Assembly: GCA_033557465.1 (NCBI GenBank)
Contig: CM066044.1
Span: forward strand, 189,030,184-189,094,183
From: Ichthyophis bannanicus
Lineage: Eukaryota; Chordata; Amphibia; Gymnophiona; Ichthyophiidae
Reading direction: 5' to 3'
Length of the DNA stretch: 64,000 nucleotides
Within the stretch, counting starts at the first letter, position 1. The number at the start of each line of letters is the position of its first letter. Positions 56,650 to 64,000 of this stretch are shown here, piece by piece. The notes under the pieces were generated by a model. The model had not been told where the DNA came from and did no database searches. It saw only the letters and a list, made by a program, of their open reading frames with translations. A program made the position numbers and the translations under genes.

Positions 56650-57480
56650 ACTTATTTCTATACCGCCTTTCTACAATTCAAAGCAGTTCACAATTAACAA
56701 AAATGTAACCGGGCCTGGTCAGCACACTGTTATACAATAAACAGGAACATTGAACAGTACAACATAGTTTAACGTCAATTATTTACAGTTATGTTTCTGC
56801 TGCTTAGAAAAGGTTAACTCTTGTACAGTTAAATGGGGTGTTTGTATATTGTGTCCTTAGAGTGCATTTTAAACTGGCTGGGTTCCTGTGCTATATTCAT
56901 TCAAGAAGTGGTATGTTTTAATTTTTTCTTGAATTCAGGTAAATCTGGAATTTCTCTTAATGCTGTTGGAAGGGATTTCCATAATGTGGGGGCAAATAGT
57001 GAGAAGGCTCGATTCCAGGTGAACTGCTTGCTCTTGATTTTCTGGGTAGGGATCTGCAGGAGGTTAAGAGTGAAGGTTCTTTAGGATCGCTCAATTCTGG
57101 ATTTGGCATCGAGAGGCAGAAGGCAGTATGCAGATTCCCTGTGTAGGATCTTAAATGTTATGGTGAGGGCTTTGAATTTGATTCTGGGGATCACGGGAAG
57201 CCAGTGGAGCTGTATAAGCAATGGGGTGATATGGTCTCGACGAGGGGCTCCGGTGACTATCTATGCAGTCATGTTCTGGGCCATTTGCAATCTGTGGAGG
57301 GTGTGCTTGGGGAGGGCTTGGTAAATGATGTTGCAATAGTCCAGGAGAGGTGTAACTAGAGTTTGGCAGACGGTACGCAATAGGTCTGTAGAGAGAAGGG
57401 GACGGAAATTCTTCAGGGTTTTTAGTTTATGGTAAATTCCGATTTTTTGCCAGAATTAATTTTGAATGCTCATTGATTTT
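56650..57480 (-). mobile_element. L2 LINE 3' half, antisense
   Basis: The minus-strand frames give the L2 C-terminal domain: CNIIYQALPKHTLHRLQMAQ near 57320, RRDHITPLLIQLHWLPVIPR near 57220, and WNRAFSLFAPTLWKSLPTAL near 56990. The 3' tail is read in inverted form as TATTTCTATACCGCCTTTCT near 56651. Stops are frequent. Confidence 0.75.
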
Positions 57481-57554
57481 TTGAGGATAAGTTGGTTTTA
57501 CTTATGTAATTATTTTGAAGGAGTTTGTCTGATAACTATTTCCTGGTTAAGTGA

Positions 57555-57870
57555 GCGATTAACTTAGGGGCAGATATTCTCTGGGTACTTAGCGGCAGTA
57601 TCCAGAGAGTTATCCAGTTAATCACTGCTGTTATCTGGATAGCAACTTAGGGCAGCCTTTTCTGTGGTGCAAGCAATCTGGATAGACTATCTGCACAGTA
57701 GCAGAATATTGTCACTATCTGGATAATGGCTGCAAGTATCCAGAGAGAGGCCGGCACTGCCAAGGTGATCTGTAGAGGTACTCAGTGGCACTATTTCTCT
57801 CAGTACCGTTATCCAGGGAACCTCCATGGTTATCCAGAAAAGGCCTTTTCTGAAATATGGCCCTCTTTGC
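57555..57870. repeat. Dispersed repeat with TTATCCAG / CTGGATAA motifs
   Basis: Inverted pairs such as GTTATCTGGATAGC, CTATCTGGATAATG and CCGTTATCCAGGGAAC recur, and the segment starts GGGCAGATATTCTCTGGGTA. It is similar in style to 7700-8090. No termini could be fixed. Confidence 0.4.
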
Positions 57871-58081
57871 TTCTTAACTGGTTGTTTCAAAGGAGGAGTT
57901 TTTCTGATCAATGATGTAGTCACAGAAGTTGTGAGTGTTTTGCTCACTTTTGAGCTTTTAAAGCTTTTTTTCTCCTTTTATTTTGACATTCTGGGACATG
58001 TTTACTAAGCTGGGCTGACAGCACAAGTTATTTGTAACTAGGTCCCCTTCTAGTTACAAATAGCCATGCAAACTGCTAGCC

Positions 58082-58848
58082 CAGTGGTTCCCAAACTTGG
58101 GGTCAGGACCCCAAATGGGGTCACATCATCAGTGGTTGGGGGTCACAGAAAAAAGGCCATTTCCTCTTCTCTCTGGACTTTCACTGTGACCAATGTTCCC
58201 TCTGATTTTCTGTAGGCTGTGTGCGCATAAAATATCAGCTGTGCAGCTTTTGAAGGAAGGTTAAATTTTTGTGCGCCACATAACGACACTCGGAGTTATA
58301 TACTTTAAAATTTGACTACACGTCAGAATACAGTATGTACACCACATTGATTGCACTAGAAAATATTGTAGAACTTGTGAAAACCATAAATACACAACAA
58401 CTTTTCAATTTTAAGAACGTCTGTGCTGTTTTCTATCAGAATCAGAACGTAATTTTTGTGCGCTCTGTTGTAAAGTATGTGCGCTCACTCGGCGAGGTGT
58501 GTGTGCGCGCACACGCGCACAGCTTAGAGGGAACAGTGACTGTGACCTATGACAAGTAGTAACAGTCACCAATCAGCATGTGGCCTGTGAGCCAGTGAAC
58601 ATTCATAGGCCCTAGTTCCCTCCTGTTGGTCTGGAAACCCATGTTGAGTACTGGGGTCTGTAAGCACCCACTGCACACTGAGCTGCTGCTGTTGCCACTG
58701 CTGTTGCTGCCGCCTTCCTGATTGAGATGAGTGGATGGAGGGGAAGGAGGCTGGAGACCCGCTGATTTGATTTTATCATCATCTGGGGTTATGTGAATTT
58801 TTAGTTGTTAAAATGGAGTCATATGGGATAAAAGTTTGAAAAACACTG
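58082..58848. mobile_element. hAT-type element (outer), hosting another MITE
   Basis: The ends CAGTGGTTCCCAAACTTGGG and AGTTTGAAAAACACTG are inverted terminal repeats of the common hAT kind. The flanks TGCTAGCC and CATTAGCC share five of eight bases, a decayed duplication. There is no transposase. It is interrupted at 58191 by a second element. Confidence 0.72.
58191..58538. mobile_element. hAT-type MITE nested in the outer hAT, perfect 8-bp TSD
   Basis: The ends CAATGTTCCCTCTGATTT and TTAGAGGGAACAGTG are inverted repeats. ACTGTGAC flanks it exactly on both sides (58183-58190 and 58539-58546). The right end has a GTGTGCGCGCACACGCGCAC alternating purine-pyrimidine run that could form Z-DNA. 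Confidence 0.88.
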
Positions 58849-58856
58849 CATTAGCC

Positions 58857-60429
58857 CATCTTATTAAACATGTCCCTTTTATAGCTTTTTCGAGATTATG
58901 CTAAGAATTTTTCATCAGTGTTGGTTTAAAGATGTTTTGATGCGTTTAGTGCCGTAGTTTGTTTTTGTGTTTATCAGATTTGTTTATCCACTTCCTTTTT
59001 TTGAACTAACGCTGAGACATGCAGGGCCTCTCCACTACTTTTCAAACTCAGAATACTACTATTTTTTTGCCTCTGGCAGCAAATACATATTTGCTAGTAA
59101 TTTTTCAAAATCTAGGGATGGGGTGGATTGACTCCCAAGTTATCACTATTCCAATGTCACGTAGGATCATATACCTTGCCCTGTGCCACAGAAGGCCTTA
59201 TTCAAAAAGGACTTTTCCCTATTCTCTGCCTACGGAAACTTATTTTATTGAATAAAGTTCTCAAAGACAATGGCAGAGCTGAGATCACAATGCAAGCACA
59301 CACGTGACGACTTGTGTTCCAATTTCAACACATGCAGGCTCTTGAAGAGGTGATCAATCTATCAGTTGCCACCCCTTATCACAGCATGCTCGTCACCAAT
59401 TGAGCTTATCTAAAATACCAGGATCAGCATCACAGTGCCATCTAGGAAAGCTTTCAGCAACTAATACAAATCGCCAAGAGCAGCTAGGATTAACTTCTCA
59501 CAGATGTTTAAGGCTTGAAACATTAGTTACTGTGTCAGGAAGTTTACACAAGAGGTTGCTCTTACTAGAATAGGGGAACCCACTATGGGCAGCTCATTAG
59601 CGGCCATTTAACCTCAAGCAAATATGCAGACTGCAGGTGCCCTGTCATAACTCAGGCATGCGATGAGGATCTTTTGCTGTATATTCAGAATGAGCGTGTG
59701 CATGTTCCAAGCACTTCAGTTGCCAAAGAATCATAATAAGTGACCTACAGAGCTCTTGATATGGCATCAGAGTTCCTCACACGCAGTTCTGCCGATGCAC
59801 TTTATAACGTCAGAGTCTTCCTGTCTCAAAGGTGGACCATCTCCTAAGCAGGGACCACTCTTTGTGATGATGATTTTGTAATATGAATTTTGCTTAAGAT
59901 CTGCAGCCGTGGAAGGCCAGAGCACAAAGACCATTGTCACCAAACAGAGGGCCTTCTTTCTGTGCCAGCATCCAAGCAGTTTTCTGCTTTTTATGATAAT
60001 AAAAACTCCAGAACTTACTTTGTCTGCTGCAAGTCCTTCTTGTCTGCTGATCCAAGACTCTACAAAACAAAAGAAAGCAAAGTGTTTGAGCCTTTCTCTT
60101 CCTAGCCTATCAACATACAAGAAATGGCTGAGGATTAAAAACCATCCTGCACTGTAGTAAAGCATTCATTTAAGACAAATGCACTTCGTATTTAAGACTC
60201 TCGTGATCTGTCAGAATTGAAATACAGGTTATTAATTACCACAAAACATCTTTGGACGTGTTTGAACAGCTGGTGCATGATGTGTACAATACGAGGACTT
60301 TGCTGCAAAATTTACAGGTATTGTAAAGCTGTGGATTTTGCACCTGCTTTCAAACTTAAAATCATGCACATGTTTCCTATGGAAAAGAGCATCCACTTCT
60401 TTTTCCTGCAGGTACTTCTTCTGTCCAAA
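58857..60429. other. Unassigned intergenic sequence
   Basis: No repeat family or conserved coding is recognised. The frame at 59767-60165 (minus, 132 codons) has no similarity I can name and no splice context. Confidence 0.35.
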
Positions 60430-60629
60430 ACTGCAGGGCATGTTTACTAAAGTGCATTAGGGTTTTGCACTAAACGCATCTTATGAGCAAAAACTAATGT
60501 GCAAACAGCCCCGTGCTGTCGGGGACATGCCCAGCGTGTTCCTGGCATTTACCACCCTTGAAAAGTTCCCGAACACATAGTGGTGGCATTTGCAATTAAA
60601 GCAGGTACAGTTAATCCCATCTGCTGAGG

Positions 60630-61019
60630 CAGGGCTGGTGCTACTATCAGGCGAACCAGGCAGCTGCCTAGAGCGCCGGGCCTCCAGGGGAACCCATTGC
60701 TATTGCTTCTGTCCCTCTCCAGCCGTGGTTCCCAGACTGTGATGCAGTGCTTACCAATACACTCTAGCACTGCGTAGTGGCTCCTTTCTCAAACTATGAA
60801 GCTGTTTCTGCTATTTCCAGTTTGCAGCTGAGGGAGGGGAAACGACTTCCTCGTAAGAAAAAGAAACCACAGTGGAGTGCCTGAGCGCATTGGTAACTGA
60901 TGCATCATGGAGCCATTATCATCACTGCAGGCCCTGGAGAGGGGCACGGGAAGCATGGGGGGGGGGGGGGGAGGATGGAGGGCCTGCTTAGGGTACCTCC
61001 AATCCTTGCACCGGCCCTG
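60630..61019. mobile_element. Foldback MITE (CAGGGCYGGTGC family)
   Basis: It begins CAGGGCTGGTGCTACT and ends CTTGCACCGGCCCTG, which are inverted repeats. It is of the same family as 27190-27629, including the GGCGAACCAGGCAGCTGCCT type of left arm. A G run lies at 60958-60971. The flanks do not show a convincing duplication. It interrupts another repeat that continues on both sides (60430-60629 and 61020-61200). Confidence 0.65.
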
Positions 61020-61454
61020 CATTGTAAAGTGCACCCATGCTAACTGTAACATTGAAAATTAGCATGCATTATTCACCCCATGCTTACTGCAATGTGCCCA
61101 CCCCATCAAAAGCTAAGCAGTTAACTTGAGATTTGTAGTGCACTGGCTGTTTTTAGCATATGAAAGCCATTGCTGTAGACGTGTGTTCATTTCATGACAC
61201 CTGCTTTCATTGTGGGCATGCACAAGGGTGGAGTTTGGGAGGAGCACACATGTATGATTATTGAATACTATAATTTGAATATGTACTTGCAAAATTTACA
61301 CCTGGTCATTTACATCACTTCGAAGGCTGGTACTGAATGGCCATGTCTTAAATTAAGGCACTTTTGCTGACATCTTCGTTTCTTCATAAAATAGGCTTAA
61401 ATAAATGTGTTTTGCCCGCCATTAACTAGCTATCTGGTTATAAAATTACTCTAT

Positions 61455-61582
61455 GGGGGGTTTTTAATAAACAGCAGTAGCGGACTCTGTGCGATATCAG
61501 AGCCGCAGCCCCATTGATTTCAATAGGGCTGCGGCTCCAATACTGCACAGAGTCCGCTACCGCTTTTTAGTAAACATCCCCC
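61455..61582. mobile_element. Palindromic MITE-like foldback
   Basis: Arms of about 57 bases, TAAACAGCAGTAGCGGACTC, TGTGCGATATCAGAGCCGCA and TGCGGCTCCAATACTGCACA, GAGTCCGCTACCGCTTTTTA, surround a 14-base loop (CCATTGATTTCAAT). The outer ends are GGGGGG / CCCCC runs. The target duplication is not resolved. Confidence 0.7.
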
Positions 61583-62074
61583 TTTGTGTCTGACTATTCC
61601 TAAATCAACTGATGCCCCTGTATTCCACTCTGTTTAGCAAAGCCCCTCTAGTGTTTTGCATTTACGACTCCCTGGTACATGAGCAAAGCGCTTGTTCTCA
61701 TGTAGAAAATGTCTGAACATACTGTAAACTGATCTGTGCACAACAAATATCTCAAAAGTGCACACACTTAAACTGGATTCAAAGAGAAGATTTCATGAAC
61801 AATGCTGAAATCTGTGAACATGAATACATACAGTCCCTGAAGATTTATAACCAAGTCAGATAATAAATAAAATCAAATATTTGTAGGGATGCTCCATTGT
61901 TGGATGATGATATTTTGGTTTCTTTAATTTTTTTTTTCTTTTTTGGTCTTGGTGCTTTTCATGGAAACAGCAGCTAGAAGTTGGCCCAATCCATTTGTCT
62001 GCCTTCTTGGATATATGACAACTTTAGCAAAAACGTTGTAAGGAAGAAAAGTGGAGCATGGTCCTGGCTTCCAG

Positions 62075-62300
62075 CAGAGTGGAGGAGTGGCCTAATAAGT
62101 GGAGAATTAGGGAAGTCCGGTTAAATTCCATTGCCTTTCCATGTGATCTTGGACAAGACACTTCACTCTTCATTGCCTCAGGAACAATCTTAGGTTGCAA
62201 ATCTTTTGGGGGCAGGAAAATACCTACTGTGCCTGAATGAAATTAGCCTTGAGCTACCACTAGAAAAAGGTATGAGCTCAATCCAATAATAAAAAGAAAA
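62075..62300 (+). mobile_element. tRNA SINE with L2-like 3' tail
   Basis: A degraded tRNA head (GGAGTGGCCTAATAAGTGGA; B box GGTTAAATTCC at 62119-62129) is followed by GATCTTGGACAAGACACTTC, the same core-like segment as in the SINE at 33794. The tail is different: GGCAGGAAAATACCTACTGT, GCCTTGAGCTACCACTAG, AAAAGGTATGAGC, ending in AATAATAAAAAG. It resembles an L2-type LINE end, not RTE. Confidence 0.72.
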
Positions 62301-62453
62301 CTCTATTAGAAGCAACAAGAGAGGGGTCATTTTCAATAGGATCAAATCTGAAATTGCTAGAAAATTCACACATAAAGATGGTTTTCAAGTCTTTCCTTGT
62401 TTCCCTCTTCCCCACTCAACCCCCCCCCCCCTTTATTATCCAGAGTGTGTTTA

Positions 62454-63078
62454 TATAGGGCCCGATTCTGTCCCGGATGTAGATCCCCTCTGTGCGTCCG
62501 GTCTGAACCGGACGTACACAGGGGATCGCGATTCTGATCTCGTGAGGCACGTCTAGCCCTGTGGGATCAGAATTGCGAACAGTCTTGTATGTGCAGGCCA
62601 GGACAGCGATTCTGTCTGGCCTGCATGTGCAGGACTGCACCCAGCTAAAAGCTGAGATGCCAGCTGCCGACCAAAATGGCAAATTCCCCACAGCCCAACC
62701 CCTGATCTGGCCTCTGAAGGACAGGGTCAGGCTGTGAGGAATGTCCCCTGGCCCCCCCCCCCCCAGCCCCTTCCGCGCCCCGAATCTTACAAAAAAAAAA
62801 AAGTCCAGGTAAGTTATTCCACCTCAGAGGTGGAATAACTTCTCCGGCCATTTCGCTGGCCCTGGATGTACAGGGCCAACATTCGAATCAGCCCTGAATG
62901 TCCAGGGCTGGCGACCAGCCACTGCCCGCCCACTCTCTGCCCCTAGGCTGCCCATTCCCCACCCCCAAGTAATTTCCCTGTACAACCGGTGGGGAAGTTA
63001 GTCGGGAGCTGAAGCCAGCACGAATAGTGGGGATGGGTGTCAATTCCTGCTATTTGTGGTTCAGAATGACCCCTATAG
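62454..63078. mobile_element. Putative non-autonomous DNA transposon
   Basis: The left end TATAGGGCCCGATTCTGTCC and right end CAGAATGACCCCTATAGT are roughly inverted (TATAGGGGTCATTCTG). Internal inverted blocks include CGGTCTGAACCGGACG, GGACAGCGATTCTGTC and TTCCACCTCAGAGGTGGAAT. A C run lies at 62751-62763 and an A-tract near 62790. No target duplication was confirmed. Confidence 0.45.
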
Positions 63079-63323
63079 TGTATATCAGGGTAACAGAAAC
63101 TGGGTTCTCCATTGGTATCAGTTTCTAATAGTAAGGGGCAGTGCCGTAGCAGCGGCTGTGGAAGCGGTGCGGCCACACAGGGCGCAAGCACAGATGGGGC
63201 GCTGATATAATCGCTGGGCTTCCAAGAGCCTTAAAAAGTGCACATTCCTGTGCATGAATGGGAGGGGGCACCAGGTTTATGAGTCACACAGAACAAGTTT
63301 TTAGATAGGTGCAGTCCCCTTAA

Positions 63324-63741
63324 AGGGCCCTTTTACTAAAGGCCATTAACCCAGTTACCACATTTTTTAGCTTGCGGTACTGGCAGATGAAAATGCTAAG
63401 ATCCGCGCATACAAGCTACCAGCCACTAAAACGCATGGCAAGTGTCCATTAGGTGCCAGGAAGGAAAGTGGCTAGGTTAGGCGCAGAGTGTGGGCGTGGA
63501 GATCACAGTGCCGCTACTGTGCGAGCAACTGCCATGTGCTTAGTGGCAATGTAGCAATTTGCACAAGTGCACATAATAATACCTCTATGGCCATCATTAG
63601 ATGCACCCGCACTAATCGCAGCATGCGTCCTGGTGCCTGGCCGTGTGCTAACTCGCTAGGAACACCTCCAACAGGTAACTTACAACAACTGAACTTACTG
63701 CATGTTAGATTTGCAGCTAATCCTGCAGTAAAAGGGCCCTG
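63324..63741. mobile_element. Putative MITE with AGGGCCCTTTTACT ends
   Basis: AGGGCCCTTTTACTAAAGG at the left and CAGTAAAAGGGCCCT at the right are exact inverses over 13 bases. The interior has no coding capacity. The flanks give no clear duplication. Confidence 0.6.
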
Positions 63742-63779
63742 ATGTTTCAATAAGATAATACAACGTACACCAGCCCTTG

Positions 63780-63945
63780 GGATGCATTAGCCAGTCAGGT
63801 TTTCAGGATAAGCATAAGGAATATGCAAGAGAGAGATCTGTATTCAATGGCAGCAGCGCATTCGCATCTCTCTCGTGCGTCTTCACTGTGCTTATCCTGA
63901 AAGCCTGACTGGCGAGGTGTGTTCTGAGGACTGGGCTGAGACCCC
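63780..63945. mobile_element. Foldback hAT-type MITE (as 24961)
   Basis: The arms GCCAGTCAGGTTTTCAGGAT, AAGCATAAGGAATATGCAAG and AGTGTGCTTATCCTGAAAGC, CTGACTGGCGAG are inverted and share the ATGCAAGAGAGAGAT core with 24961-25132. The termini are eroded. Confidence 0.6.
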
Positions 63946-64000
63946 CTAGTCTAAGAGAAACCCTTCATTTCTTTGCAGAATTTTTGCCGCACTCTTCCAC

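Noticed and set aside
59767..60165. 132-codon minus-strand frame as a host exon
   Set aside because: No similarity is recognised, there is no conserved splice context, and length alone is not convincing in AT-balanced sequence.

Overview
This is non-coding vertebrate DNA made almost entirely of nested transposable elements. I found no exon of a conventional host gene, and no bacterial or viral gene organisation. The inhabitants are CR1, L2, RTE (BovB-like) and L1 LINEs, a Ty3/gypsy LTR element, a DIRS element, a second tyrosine-recombinase (YR) retroelement, a Penelope-like fragment, tRNA SINEs and many hAT-type MITEs. The DIRS termini and the CR1 3' ends built on a TTATGTTC-type octamer suggest an amphibian. 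My best guess is a caecilian, but this is inference from repeat style and not from any host gene.

Layout. 1-4083: an L1-type ORF1 element with a poly(A) tail, split by an antisense CR1. 4255-10480: a SINE fragment, a sense CR1, an RTE, then an antisense CR1 split by an L2. 11016-23250: an LTR retrotransposon with 345 and 372 bp LTRs and a perfect 5-bp target duplication. Its domains run gag, protease, integrase, then reverse transcriptase and RNase H, which is the Gmr1-type order. Between integrase and RT it is split by a full-structure CR1 (14252-20618), which itself holds another CR1 (17711-19857) and an RTE tail. The RT is also split by an L2. 23256-34990: ageing intergenic DNA with hAT MITEs, SINEs and LINE tails.

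34991-54420: an antisense DIRS element with tyrosine recombinase, RNase H, RT and the gag C-terminus at 35.7-39.0 kb. Its gag N-terminus lies at 53.3-54.0 kb. Between the two gag parts sit about 14 kb of later insertions: a Penelope endonuclease end, two inverted copies of a minisatellite-bearing hAT element, a Ngaro/DIRS-like gag-RT fragment, L2, CR1 and RTE. 54421-64000: L2, nested hAT elements, foldbacks and a SINE with an L2-like tail.

Almost every coding region carries stops or frameshifts, so nothing here looks active today. The value of the window is the readable order of insertion, several exact target-site duplications, the non-canonical pol order with a SCAN-like Gag, the minisatellite/palindrome hAT family, and two SINE families that carry tails of two different LINE clades.
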